Of a stretch of 64,000 nt of DNA, positions 1 through 13,200 are shown one piece after another (positions within the stretch are counted from its first letter, which is position 1; each line of letters opens with the position of its first letter). A program made the translations under genes and the position numbers. The DNA is from Romanomermis culicivorax (taxonomy: Eukaryota > Nematoda > Enoplea > Mermithida > Mermithidae): the NCBI GenBank assembly GCA_963922205.1, contig CAWUHX010000086.1:930001-994000 (forward strand), given 5' to 3'. The notes under the pieces are model-generated. The model made no database searches. It was not told the origin of the DNA and worked only from the letters and a program-made list of their open reading frames with translations.

Positions 1-113
1 CTATCCTAATCTCTGCTGAACTTTTAGCAGAATTCCTCGCTGTTGATCTCACTTGCAAATCTAATGTTATTAGGTTTATAGTTGTTGGGGTATTCTCGTG
101 TGTAAGATTCCCA
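1..113. mobile_element. left remnant of foldback element D1, cut by retroelement A
   Basis: No gene is seen in 1-90. From about 91 the sequence TATTCTCGTG and the following bases resemble the left end of the related foldback element D2 at 29697 (TATTCTCATG). The match stops at 113, where the LTR of element A begins, and the rest of D1 resumes at 24043. The last four bases, CCCA, are duplicated at 24043-24046. D1 is therefore the older sequence into which A inserted. Confidence 0.6.
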
Positions 114-996
114 TGTAACGTACCTGCTAAAGCAGTACTGTAAATATGTAGCATACTGTATGTAATAGACATTTATTAAATATTATTAATTTTCACATTT
201 TATCGTCTCAAGGGTGTCTGGGATTCACACCCAAACATTCCTACAAAATTAGGTGAAGTACTTTATTTTGATCCGTTCACACCCCGGTAGCCCAATTAAG
301 ATGCCCTAATTAATTTGCACAAACGGCAGCTGTTCCCCTAGAACCTACACTAAACTACACATTCCACAGTTACCGTAATCCCCCGTAAAAATCGTAAACA
401 ACACCTGCACACAGTAAAATGCGTAGAAGCCCCGCCGTACAGTAGTCTCAAGTGTAACAGTAGCGGCGGCCCCACAAAACGTGTGTATACAGAGAAACCG
501 ATACAGGAAGCATGCACAGAAGCACAAAGGTGTGGCCAAGCCCACCGTAGAAAGCAAGCGAAGCACAGAAAGCATACGGTACCAGAAAAGCGTTAGAGAG
601 GCGTAACTAAGTAAGCATAAAAAGCGTAGCAGGAGACGACGATTGGCGGAAGAAGATGGACAGAAGCTCGACCTCCCGCGACGCCCAGGGAGTGGCCAAG
701 ATCGCCGTATAAAAGAAGAAGCAAAGCGTGATTTTGATCATTCTTGTATCGTTCCATTTTTTGACCCCGCGCCCGCATTTGCAAGCAACCGTCTTCGAAA
801 GCAATTAAACCGTGTCGTGTGTTTTTTATTTGCAAGCAACCGTGCCGCCCCGTTTTGTATTCGACGTTCAAGCGACCGTCGATTGTTCGTATATTATCGC
901 CCCGTAATTGTAATCATTCGCCCGCACCCCCGTCCCGTTATTTGCCCCGACCGATTGGTTAGAAGTAAAGTACCTCACACAAATCTGGTCGTTACA
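114..996 (+). repeat. 5' LTR of element A
   Basis: An 883-bp repeat, TGTAAC to GTTACA (inverted TGTAAC/GTTACA ends), nearly identical to 23160-24042. About five substitutions are seen by eye, for example AAATTAGG against AAATTACG. It holds a TATA box at 709-715 and a small inverted repeat near 208-230 (GGGTGT...ACACCC). Long antisense frames in the LTR recur identically in both copies because the LTR is repeated; nothing marks them as genes. Confidence 0.93.
709..715 (+). promoter_or_regulatory. TATA box of the A LTR
   Basis: TATAAAA occurs 288 bases before the end of the LTR, a normal place for the U3 promoter. Transcription would then start near 740, making the rest of the LTR R-U5. The same box is at 23755-23761 in the 3' LTR. 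Confidence 0.55.
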
Positions 997-1001
997 TATT
1001 T

Positions 1002-1019
1002 TGGTGACCGTACCGTTAC
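1002..1019 (+). other. candidate primer-binding site of element A
   Basis: TGGTGACCGTACCG lies 5 nt after the LTR end. It starts with the TGG complementary to the CCA tail of a tRNA. The TGGTGACC start resembles sites used by some invertebrate gypsy elements. The exact tRNA is not assigned. Confidence 0.5.
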
Positions 1020-1239
1020 GTTAACCAGTGGAACTCCCTGCCCCCAGTTAGGTGTACTCTTATCCGGGCATTTAGAAGCATTAGATAATACAGTAGTAAT
1101 CATTTCCTACAGTAAGACGGTATTCGTATTAAGCAAACTGGAAACCCCCTCCAACGAAGCATTAAGCGATACATTTAAACGAATACAGCGTGAAGCAAAA
1201 ATTGAAGCATTTAAGCAGAAATCCCATCGTAAACCAAGA

Positions 1240-4200
1240 ATGACCCACCAAACGCAAGATCATTTAGGAGAAATCGTTAGAGAACAGATAAACGATTTAT
1301 TTTCAGAACATTTTCGTACCCTACGCACACAATTGAATCAGAATACAGTAAACCCTACCCTAATAGACGATCTAAGAACAGCAAACATTCGTAATAACAT
1401 GGCAAACAATTTCTACGCGAAACCTACAGTATTCACGGGCGGCGTGACCCAACATTTTGGTGAATGGAACAAAAGATTAGAACAATTCATGGCACTCCAA
1501 GGCATGAAAGATACAGACGTACAGTTAAAGTTGGCATGTTTAGAAATTCATTTAGGAGGAGCCGCGTTAGCAAAATTCAAAAGTTTAGCAAATTCCGAAA
1601 ACCCTCCCCACACATATGAGCAGTATAAAGTCGCATTACAGGCATTTTTCCCAAACAATAGAGATAATGAGCTACATCAACAATTCTTACGCGAAAGAAA
1701 ACAAAAGCGGTCAGAAACAGTAACGGAATTCTTATTTGATCTAGAACATCTCGCAACCCTCGCCTACCCTAATTTTAACACAGACGCACGAGAAATGATC
1801 ATAAAACCCCTCTTTGTAGAAGGCATGCAAAACGAAATCAGGGAAGCAATTAAGTATAGAAGGTTCGCAACTCTAAAAGAAATGTCAGACGAAGCAGCTT
1901 ACATTGAACAGCAAATCCTTAGAAACGAGTTAAAATCTAATGTCCTTCCTTTCATATCCCCAAAACCCGAACCCATCTTTTCCCTAACCAAAAATACAGA
2001 CCAACAGGATCTTTTGCATCAGTTAGAACAACAAGTAAAAGATTTACAGTTGCAGATCAAACAAAAACCTCAACCCCCACAACAAAGTAGCTACAACAAT
2101 TTCAGTAACAACACTTTCAGCAGGAATAATGCTTACAGGAACAATACCACCCCCAGGCAACCCACATGCTTCCAGTGTGGACAAATTGGACACGTAGCTC
2201 GTAACTGTAAATCAGTAGGCACCCGAAAATCATGTGAAATCTGTTTCCGTAATAATCACAGTACACGTGATTGTAAAAGCCCATGCATCCACTGCTCCCA
2301 AACAGGACATAGATCAGATAACTGCCCTTCAAAACCCTACTCCAATTTTCAATGTTTTATATGCAAGCAGAGAGGTCATACAAGCAGGTATTGCCCAAAT
2401 CAGCAGAGTCGCAATATTCAAAATTGCATTGAGTACAGGCAACCCCAACCCCTCATGGACATTGACGACCCCGCATTTTACTCAAAATTACCCGCCATAA
2501 CTAACGGCCCTCAGACTACTTTAGGAACTATCATGCCCAACACCCACCGCCGTAGTGACGAATACGTCCTTGATCTGGATGTACCCAATTGGTGCGCCAT
2601 GTCACCACCCCCCACGCCTGAAGCCGCAAAAATCGAAAAATCGCCACCCACCATCCCCGTAGGCTACAAAATCCCCCGAAAGCAAGACACAACGCCGCCC
2701 ACCGCCCCCGAAACCCCGTCGAAAACAGGTCGCAACTTATTGTCCCTCTTACACGGCCTGACCCCTGAACCCTACCAATTCCGCCCCCGCCAAACATTGC
2801 TACCGACCCCCACAAGTAAGCAAGTCCAAACCCCATCCCATAACTCAAATTCCAAACTTTTACAGAATGTTCAGATTGCAAACCAGCCACCCCCTCAACC
2901 CAAAACCGGACAACACCAAGAGCCGCCACGTCAAACCGGCCAGAACGAAAATATACAGTACCCCGCCGCCTCCACTAAACCACTACATTGGCCATTGTAT
3001 TGTATATTTTTATGTATAATAATCCCCACATCGTGTAGTGCCCAATTTCAGATGTGTGGAACTTCATTGAGCGGTCACTCAGTCAGCATACCAAAACTTG
3101 TATCATGCATGCCCCCTTCCACAGTAGACAAACCCGTACAAACATTCGGAAAAATCTATATCCCCTCCACTAAGCCCCACATTACAGACGCATACAAATG
3201 CAGTGTTCGCAAACGCAAAATTTGTACTAATACAGGATTTTTTGGATCAAAAGGTATTGTCTTCGACCAAACTGAAATGCAAAATCTAACCCCACATGTT
3301 TGTAAGGCAATCGTTATAGACAAAGAACACAACGGTCAAAAATTGTACGAAACCCAACCAGGATTTTGGTCAACAAATAACTCCCTAAGCGTAGAATACA
3401 CATGGTGTTGTACAGACCATTGTACCTCGGTCACTAACGTCATCATAGAAATAGGACAAATAGCATCTTGGAATGGCAAATCTATGACAGGTACATTAGG
3501 TGACCTAGGGTCATGCAAACTGACATCAGGTCATTGTGTCACAGCCGACGGATCCATTATCTGGAATGAAACAGCATTTGAAAACTTATGCCCTTTCGAA
3601 TACAAAAATACACATCCCATCAAACTCACGCAAACACACATGATAATAGAAGAACTACAAGGTGCATTCTCGGTTAAAAATACAGTTTTTTCGAACCCCA
3701 ATTGCCCAGAAATCCAAGATAGCATTCTAACCGAACAAGGCATTATTGTACAATTAGACAAAAGCACCCCACATCGTAACGCATTTTTAACCCCAAAAAC
3801 CAACGAAACTCATACTACATTATACGATTTTGATGATTTTGAACCCATTCATGCAAAACTAAACTATCTAGCAGACAAAATACAGGAATTCGAAATTCAA
3901 AATTTCAAAAACGTATGGAGTGAATTATGCAGACAGGCACAGCGTCACCTTGATCTCGTATGGCAAATTTTACGTCTTGATGCAACCCTTGGAGCGCGTG
4001 CATTCCTACAAAGAACCGACATCATAGCAGAATTTACAGGAGAAGCCCTCACAGTCTGGCCCTGCAAGCAAGTAAACGCATCTAAAGTCTTCTACAACCA
4101 TAAAATCAACCAAACATGCTACAAACTTTTACCCATTCTCGTAGGAACGGAACTCATGTTTTCAAACCCAGGAGGCAACGATTTGACCCCTTTTTCACAA

Positions 4201-6516
4201 ACCGTTGACTGCCATCACATGCATGTAGCCCTTTACAAACAGAATAATACATGGGTCAGTGAAACAGGATCCCCGCATGTCACAAATTTACCTTTAGAAA
4301 TCGTCTGGAACCAAAATTTCTCCTTTTTCCATTTTAATACACCCGCCATTTTTCATGATCAACTTGCAACCATTTCAACCAACTTACTCTTTTTGAAACA
4401 ATACATTTACAAAACTCACGCACTCGAAAATGTTGTCCAAAAACTCGTCAATTACACTGCCCAAATGTCTCTCAACTCCGATACAGTTTACAACATGATC
4501 TCAGGCACTGGTCAAGCACTCAGAAATACACTCTCTGGTGCTGGTCAAGGCATAGAACATGTAATAACCGGTACCACCCAAAGTCTCACAGATGGATTAA
4601 ACAATTTACTCAAAGGGCCCCTGCAAATCATTATCAATCTCGCCGTTATTACTGTAGTTATTGCAGGCGTCTTTTATTCGTTTCTCGTTCTTCGAAAATA
4701 TTTCCCCTCTCCAAAGCATCATGCCACAAATGAACATGCATACGAAATACCATCAAACAACAGACATTTACATGAGACCATTCCCCCATCATTCGGCCAT
4801 GCTCTCTTAGAATTAGCTAATCGTCGTGGGGCACAAACGCAGCAGAAATACATCCTTGTCGATATTGATACCCCCCGAACCCCTGCAATCGAACTCATTA
4901 ATCAAATTCAGCAATCTGCATCAAATAAGCCACCCCAAAACGTACCTGAGAAACATACCCCTCATATCCCAATCACACTTAACGGCAAATTAATTACAAA
5001 AGGCATGATTGACACTGGTGCAGTTTACTCACTCATTGATTCCCGAATCCCTCAAATCCTACAGTTAGACATGAAACCCCCACTAGTCCAAGCAAAAGCA
5101 GCAAACAATCTCCCGATTCACTTTGTAGGAACCACTTTTGTCACAGTGACAGCCCAAACAATCCAGGAAACAATCATGGTCCATGTCCAAAAAGATTGCA
5201 CAGCAGACATCCTTCTAGGCAAAAACTTTCTCAGTCGATTTTCAGAATACACTATCAACAATCAAAAATCACAGATCAAATTTGGCAATGTCATACTACC
5301 TTGTGATGGCCTAGAATACAGCCCACTTTCGACCCGTGGTGGAACTTATCTAGACGAGAAATTAGAATTACCACCCCGTACAGTAACCGAATTTACTGTC
5401 CCCTTGCCCAAATCGTACTTACAGGTCAAACAGCTTGAATTCACCCCAAAACCCAAACAGAATCCCAAAGTCCATTTCGCAGCTTGTATATCTGAGAATC
5501 AAAACAGTCGCATACGCATATCGGTCCTAAACACACAAGAAACAGCCCAAATTCTTTACCCTGGAACATGCATTGGTACAGTCTCCTGTTACATCCCGAA
5601 ACAAAATACTCCCGCTAACGTAACCCCTTCCACGCAAAACCAGCCCAACCATTTTGATACATTCACATGGTTAAAAGAAAATGTTAATTTAACCTCCAGT
5701 GACCTCACAGAAGCAGAAAAAATGCAACTCCTACGCGCCCTATCGAAGTACCCTACATTATATGCTAAATCCAAAATGGACGTAGGCAGAACCACCCTCG
5801 TTTCACATACAATTGACACCAATGGCTCCCAACCCGTACGTAGACAACTTTATCGGACTTCCCCAAAAGAAAAGCAAATCATACAAGCAGAAGTTGAGCA
5901 ACTCGCAGCAGCAGGTGTCATAAGCCAAAGCAATTCCCCATGGTGTACCAACACAGTTTTAGTTCCCAAAAAAGATGGAGGCCATCGTTTATGCATTGAT
6001 TTTCGAGGCCTCAACAAAGTCACAAAAAAAGATACCTACCCCTTGCCCCGGATAGACGAAATTCTAGACACCCTCCATGGAATGAAATATTTTACGTCCC
6101 TTGACCAATCCAATGCATACTATTCCATTCCCATAGCACAAGCAGACAGAGAAAAAACGGCCTTTAATTGCTCAGCCGGCCAGTTTCAGTTCAATTACCT
6201 CCCTTTTGGACTCACCAATGCCCCAGCCACATTCCAAAGGTTAATGGATGTTATTCTTTCGGGTCTGCAATGGAACACATGCCTTGTGTATCTCGACGAT
6301 GTTTTGGTATTCGCAGACTCCCATGCCCAAATGCTGGAACGTTTAGACACTATTCTTGCCCGATTCTCACAAGCAGGCCTTAAGCTAAACATACAAAAAT
6401 GCAAATTCTGCCAGCCCCAAGTCCAATACTTAGGCCACGTCATTTCTCAGCAAGGCATTTCACCAGATCCCCATAAGGTACAGGCCATTTATGACATACC
6501 CACACCCAAAAGCTCA
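1240..6516 (+). CDS. Element A polyprotein, 5' part: Gag - env-like glycoprotein - protease - reverse transcriptase
   Basis: The ATG at 1240 is chosen because the protein from there aligns in layout with the Gag start of element C. The open frame reaches back to 643 through the LTR, but that part lies before or around the transcription start. Residues are numbered from 1240. The Gag core is followed by four CCHC knuckles (about 310-385), then a Pro-rich linker. A hydrophobic signal-like segment is at about 581-600. Then comes a Cys-rich ectodomain with nine N-glycosylation sequons and a membrane segment at about 1128-1151 (4621-4692). The aspartic protease motif DTGA is at about 1258, and RT with YLDD at about 1684. 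The frame is cut at 6516 by element B right after the RT palm, and continues at 21182 in the same phase. Env-like sequence between Gag and protease is unusual. Its cysteine and helix pattern recalls chuvirus-type glycoproteins, but that match is only an impression. Confidence 0.85.
6513..6516. repeat. CTCA target-site duplication of element B, left copy
   Basis: CTCA directly precedes the 5' LTR of B and is repeated at 21178-21181 directly after its 3' LTR. This marks a clean integrase-mediated insertion into the coding frame of A. Confidence 0.9.
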
Positions 6517-7131
6517 TGTTGGGCACCCTGTTGATGCCAATTTCGTGTGGGGAAATCGACATGCAAATCGACGAAAGGGACGACCAGCGGCGCAGACATT
6601 TGCATAGAATGGAGCGCCAAAGAAAGACGAAAAGTGAAAGTGAAATCATTCTTCACTTATTATCGTTTTTGTTATATTTTTGGTATATTTTGCTGGCGTC
6701 CCCAAATATACATTTCCCAGCAACTTGTGTTTTTTATGAGTATTGCACTGTGGTATACCCACATTCTTTTTACATATTTCGTCGGACTTATTGCTATACA
6801 TATTCGTTTATTTGTTTAGATAATTCGCATCGACGAAGGCGGAGGGCCAGAGGCCCAGGCGCCGGCTTACATCAAGTAAGTTCTGGGAAACCCCTTTCGG
6901 GTTATACCCAAGTAAGTTTATCCCTGAGGGGATTCCTTGTCTCATCTAGGAGACTGCGGAGGTCTTTGGTAAGGCCCCCGTATTTAGAACAAGGTTTATC
7001 TTTGTTGTTGTAGGTCTGGGGACAAACGGACTGTTGCACAGATCACCGAGGCTTAGCCAAGGTATCAGTTCTAACAGGTCAGTTCAGACCCAATCTTTTC
7101 TTACGCCTCTTAAGGAAAGACCTGCACAACA
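6517..7131 (+). repeat. 5' LTR of element B
   Basis: This 615-bp LTR is identical, as read, to 20563-21177. It contains an ATGCAAAT octamer near 6560 and several GTAAG donor-like sites in its 3' part (around 6877, 6912 and 6968). A pyrimidine-rich TTGTTGTTGTAG acceptor-like site lies near 7012. Removal of a leader intron within R-U5 is therefore possible. No convincing TATA box was singled out. Confidence 0.93.
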
Positions 7132-7133
7132 AG

Positions 7134-7151
7134 TGGTGGCTTTTAACTCCT
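7134..7151 (+). other. candidate primer-binding site of element B
   Basis: TGGTGGCTTTTAACTCC begins 2 nt after the LTR end, the normal position for minus-strand priming by a tRNA ending in CCA. The tRNA is not assigned. Confidence 0.5.
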
Positions 7152-7227
7152 TACCACGGAACTTCGTAGTCAGACTAGGAGAAAAGAAAATCCTCCAGGT
7201 TTCTACAGAAAGTTAGCAGGATTTAAA

Positions 7228-10200
7228 ATGCCTAACGAAAGGATACCGAGAGGTAATACTTTACGTAGATCACCACCCAGAGTGGCGAGTGCTGGGAATC
7301 TAGTCAATTTGGGAGACGGAGATCAGCAACGGCAGGCTGCTCCGGACCCAGTGATCCCAGATCAAACTCCCGCGAGGGTTCAACCATTGCAGCAAAATGC
7401 AATGCATTTTACGCCTCAAGACGCAGGCGTACCAATTGACCGACCACCAGCGATTGCCATCGATCCGCAGGAGGCAGGCCCGGCAAATCCAAACCCAGAC
7501 GCCGATGGACCGCCGCAGCAAAATTTCAAAAGGTCACCACCGCCAAAGGTCGAATTAGCAGGACCAAAGAGGGACGTCGTTACGCCCGAAATTCGACCAA
7601 ATTTCGAAGAAAGGGACCCCGAAATCGATCAAAGATTAGAGAGGATTCCCCAGGAACAAGAGCGATTCCAACCCCAGGAAAGAGCTCCCGAGATGTCCAA
7701 TCAGGAGTTGGCGACGCAGCTACGCGAGTTGAAAGGGACCGTCGAAGCCTTGTTCGACATAATCGCGAATGCCGCCACAGAGGACAACAAAAGGGAAGCC
7801 GACAGGCGCCGACAGGAGCCGGATAGACAGGTTAGACCATGTAATAGGGGTGCAGAAAGAGACAACCGTCTCGCTGCTGAAATAAGTGCAGGCGCAGGGC
7901 CTAGTAATAGGCCTGATATTGATGAAGGGCAAAGGCTTAACTTTGAGCCCAAAAGTTGGAGAGGTCCAGCTAGAGATCTTCGATTCGAAGGAGCTGAGCA
8001 ATCGGCAGACTTCAGGAATCAAAGTCAGATAGCTCCGCAGCATCCAACTTTAACTAGAGTGGTCTATGATGGTAGAGGAAATATAGTTGATCCAAATACC
8101 CTTAGACCAGATCAACTGGCATGTTTCCCATATAGGGATTACAGGTTTGACAAAGACAATATGCCATCATATCAAGGAGGTGTACCACCTCAACGAGATC
8201 CAAATAGAGTTATGCTGCAATCCCTAAACTCTGATCTTGATCCAGTATTAACAGCAGCTTATGATCAGAGGGAAGTGCCATCAAATAATTTGGCACAGGA
8301 GATTGTAGTCAGGAATATCGTTAAAGGTGTGTTACCCAAACTTTTAGATGAGGGTATGGTAAATCAGCAGGTGCTTAGCTTCTTAACAGCACTTGAAGGG
8401 GAATTCCGTAGGGATACACCCGAATCAGCTAAGTATGAAGCACTGCTGAGGCTTTCTAAGGGTAGACCGAAGGCTGTTGCAGGAGACAACATGACCTATA
8501 GGGAGGCCAGGAGAGCCATTATTAATGTCTTTGCACCTGAGTGCAACCTGGAAATGTTAACCAGGGAGTTGTTTGAGATCCAACAAAGACCCAATGAACA
8601 GGCCGTAGAGTTTTTAAAAAGGGTCAGTATATTAGTGGAACTAGTTAAAGGTGATTTAGACTATCAGTCTAAACAGAGACTGATTATTGATACCTTTATT
8701 TACAAGAGTGATCCTACATTTCAGTCTGAACTGAAAAATTCAAAGCATACCTTTAGAACCTGGTATGATCTTGCAGTAGAGGTTCATGATATTGAACGTA
8801 GGTACAAAAATGCCTTCCAGAGATATGGACCCAAGGGTACACAACAGGATCCTATAGTAATTAATGAAGTAGGTATGCCTAGTGGGCATGATCCTGAAAT
8901 TGCCGTAGTTGCTAGGAACCAGTCAGAAGGATATCAACAAGGCCAGAGGCAAAGGTTTCGGCAACCTTATCAAACCGTAGGTAATCAGGTACAGGCCCAA
9001 ACCCAAAGGTCAAGGAGTGATTCTCCTGAGATAGAAGAGATTCCAGTTCGGGAAGCCCCTAGGGCTCAGACCGAAAAAGGTAAAAAAGAATCTCTTCTAT
9101 TGAAAATCTCAAAAGAGATGGTACAACTGGTCGAAAGGTTCGACCAACTCCAGCAAAAGGTTGATAACAGGCAAACGGAAAATCGGTCTGATGTGGCCAT
9201 ACCTAGTACAAGTCAGGGAGGTCAAGTTTCCCGAGATCCGACTAAGCCATGGTGTGAGTTCCACAAGAACATAACACATAATACTGCAGACTGCAGGACA
9301 CTGAGAGTATTGTCCGAGCGCAGGAGCAGAGGTAGAGCCAGCTTCCCTACCTTCAACAGGGGAGGCTTCAACACTTTTGCTCGAGGTAACTATAGAGGTA
9401 GAGGAGGTTACCCAAATGCCAACTTTAATAGCAGAGGCAGAGGTGCTTATAATGTAGGCTATTCAGGTTATCAGGATAGCCATGAGAGTTACCAACAGAA
9501 TTCAGATTATAATGAATTTCTGGAGTTTAAAAAACAGAAGGAGCTGCAGAAGCAGTTCCAACAGATGCAGCAGTACCAACAGCAAGCTGCATTACAGCAT
9601 CCTCAGCCTCCTCAGGCTATTATGGGACCAACTCAGACTCTTCAACAGGGTCAATTCACAAATCAGCCACCTCAGAAGGATTATTCGAGTGTTATGGTTG
9701 CAAGGCAGTCTCAAATGAGTCCTTTAGGTGAAGTAAACCAGAGAGTGAGTTGCCCAAATGTTGTGTTAGGTAGTATTGTGCAAATGAATGCAATTGCACC
9801 ACAACCTATAGTACCATCAGTACAAGTAATAAGGAGAGGCACACCAGCTAGTCCTCAGGAACAACATTTGCTGGATACGTACCCCAGAACAGCCCCATTC
9901 CACATTGAGGTTGTTATAGGAGGTCGTAAGACAATGGCTTTAATTGACACAGGAGCTCAGTGCACTGTCATGTCGGCTAAGTTTCTGAAGGAAACTTTGG
10001 GCCCAGATTATACTGAATATCCCAGGATATTAAATGTCACTGTAGCCAACGGTAAGACAGTCCAAGCCCATGGGTATATCCAATTTAGGATGGATACGTT
10101 GTGTGGACAGTTCCCCGTAAAAGCAATTGTAATTCCTGAAGCAGGTGAAAATGTCATTGTAGGAACAGACTTTTTGGCTCATCCTCAGGTAGGAGCCATA

Positions 10201-13200
10201 ATAGATTTCAGGAATAGGACGATGACGCTCAACAACCGTCAACAACGGATATACGTGACGCCGGACCAGCCACAATCAAATTGTGGAGAGGTCATGACCA
10301 CGAGCGCCGCGGAATCCACAATGAGCGCCGCCGACCAATACCAGCCAAAGATTTGCCTGCTAAAGGTTTCGGTGCCAGTGGTGAGTGTGAATCCCATCTA
10401 CTTACCTAGTGGTACTGATATACTTCTGAGAGCAAACCTTTGGGATAAGGTAGGCGAAAATCGCCTCAATGGAATCATAATAGAGTCTGAAGACAATGAA
10501 GAAAGGTTCCACATTGATAGTACCATAGTAGATGGTACAAAAGATGATTTTGTTGTTATGGTATCCAACAACACAGGATCAGGATGCCATTTGAAAAGAA
10601 ATCAAATAATTGGCCATACTAATTCAGTGTTGTGTGATACTGATAACCAAGATCAACTTAAGGGGAAGATAGTTGAGGATTTGGAGAAGCTGCAAACTTG
10701 TGCAGTCCAGGCTAGACCTGATTCGACTCAAGCGGATGAGAAAGAGTTCAAGGAAGCCTTGTACAATATGCTAGCTAAATCCAACATACCATCTGAACAA
10801 TTGGAACAAGCTTTACGATGTCTCGCAAAATATAGAGACGTGTTCAGCTTGCCCAGTGATCCTCCAACTACTACACCCTATTTGACCTGTAAAATAAATA
10901 CAGGGGATGCAGCACCTGTGGCAAAAAGGTACCACAGGACTGCCATAAATTTACGGCCACATGTTCGTGAGCATGTGCAAGATATGCTCAAGAAGGGTGT
11001 AATTGAGCCATCAAAGTCGCCTTGGGCAGCTCCGTTATTTCTAGTAAGTAAAAAGGATGGTACCAAGCGACCAGTAGTGGACTTTAGGGGTATAAATGAT
11101 GTTACCAAGGATGATAAGTATCCCATTCCTAGAATGGATGACTATCTAGACTGTTTAGGTAAAGCCAAATTTTATACTACCCTAGATCTCAAATCAGGAT
11201 ATTGGCAAGTGCCAATGGATGAAGAAAGCAAGGAGAAAACTGCTTTCATATGCCAAGAAGGGCTTTATCAATTTAAAGTCATGCCCTTTGGCCTAAAAAA
11301 TGCGCCAGCCGAATTCCAGCGTATGATGGAAAGAGTTTTGCATCCATATGTTTGGAAAATCTGTCTAGTCTATATAGACGATATAATTGTGTTCTCAAAT
11401 ACGTTTGAGGAACACTTAGTTAATTTAGAGCTAGTCCTGCAAGCTCTAAGAAAGGCTCATTTGACCTTGAAGCCGGAGAAGTGTGAATTCCTGCCTGAGA
11501 GAGTTCATTTTTTAGGACATATCCTAAATTCGGATGGAGTTTCCCCAGATCCGAAAAAGGTCAAAGCTATAAATGATTTCCCATTCCCAGAGTCTAAACG
11601 TAAACTGCAAAGGTTTCTAGGTATGTTGCAGTGGTGTAAAAAGTTCATACCGGGTTTGGCTAAACACGCCGAACCGTTGTACAAACTAACTGGGAAGAAC
11701 TGTGTTTGGGAAGTCACGGAGGTTCACCATCAGGCTTTTAGGAGCCTGAAAGAAGCACTATTGTCAGTGCCATTCCTTAGGTATCCGGTTTTGGACGGGT
11801 CTGCGGACTTTGTCCTTCAGACAGATGCCAGCGGAACGGCACTAGGAGCAGTCCTTTACCAGGAGACCAAGTCAGACCGCTGGGTAATTGCTTATAATAG
11901 CAGAATTTTAAAGGCGGATGAGAAAAAGTGGTCAGCCACGGAAAGGGAGTGCTTGGCAATTGTGTATGGCTTGAAGTTATACAAGCACTACTTAGTAGGT
12001 CATAAAGTGATCATAAGAACTGATCACAAACCTTTATTATCTATGAAGGTCAATGCCATGACCAATGGTAAGTTGAAGAGATGGTACTCGTTCATCTCTC
12101 AGTTCAACCACAAACTAGAGTATGTGCCTGGAAAACAAAATGCCATGGCAGACTTTTTGTCCAGGATGGATGAACCAGACGATCAAGCGGAAAAAATACC
12201 GCCAAAATGGGAACACATGTTCTCAAAGGATAAACGAGAGTCCGAAAATCTGAAAGATCTTGAGGCACAGCTTATTGAGAGAAAACATCTCAATTTGGTA
12301 AAGAGATTCAGAATTCTGACAGATCGGAATCCTGAAGACGGTACTCCGCTACATCCGGAGCCAAAAGGTAAGAAGAATCAGAGGACTGATATGAGTCCGA
12401 GATTCACTCAAATTTATCCAGAAGATTCTGAGGGTGATCCAGAATCAAACTCGCCTGCAGACTTGGTAAATGCCGTAACTACAAGGAGCATGGCGAAAGA
12501 AGCGGACAAGAATAATCAGGCTCAGATCCAGCCTGACGGCAATCAGGTCAAAGATAAGGTAAGTAGGGGAAACCAGGACAAAGGTAAGGAAAAAAGAGTA
12601 ACCTGGTTATACCCAGAAAAGGAACAAGAGTTTACTTTGGCAGACCCAAAGGAGAATGAATTACCAAAAGGGCTAATTAGAGATGATCTCATGGCCCTCT
12701 TGCAGAGAAAAGATCAGGTATTACAACCATACTTTGATAGATTGGGTCCAAATGGGACAACCAAGTATCATAGTGGATTTTATATCCAAAATGAAGTGTT
12801 ATACCGCGAAGCCGGACAGGGGTCGGACGATCAAGTGGTCGTCCCATCCTGCCTTAGGGACAATACTTTGCACCAGTACCACGGTGCCGTAATGATGACT
12901 CATCAGGGGTTCAAAAGGACCCTTGCTATGATCAAAAAACGGTTCTGGTGGCCAGGAATTGAAAAGGATGTCAGGCACTGGATCAAGTTTTGTCCAGTCT
13001 GTCAAATGGCTAATCAGGGAAACACAGAAATTCCACCACTGATACCAATTATTCCACAAGGTCCTTTTGACATAGTATCAGTGGATATCGTGGGTATTTC
13101 TCCACTTAGTGAGAAGAGACCGTATGTCATAGTCTTTCAAGACTATTTTACAAAGTGGGTTGAAGCTGAACTGATCCCGGATCAGTCAGCTAGCACCGTT

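Noticed and set aside
345..871. Antisense frames of 65-92 codons in the A LTR, repeated at 23391-23917
   Set aside because: They recur only because the LTR recurs; no motifs, no conserved start context.
643..1239. Upstream extension of the element A frame through the LTR and PBS
   Set aside because: Open by chance; it covers the TATA box and primer site, so it cannot all be translated. The Gag start at 1240 matches the Gag start of element C.
6516..7216. Frames of 60-165 codons within the B LTR, repeated at 20562-21059
   Set aside because: Same reason: LTR duplication, low-complexity hydrophobic or basic translations, no family.
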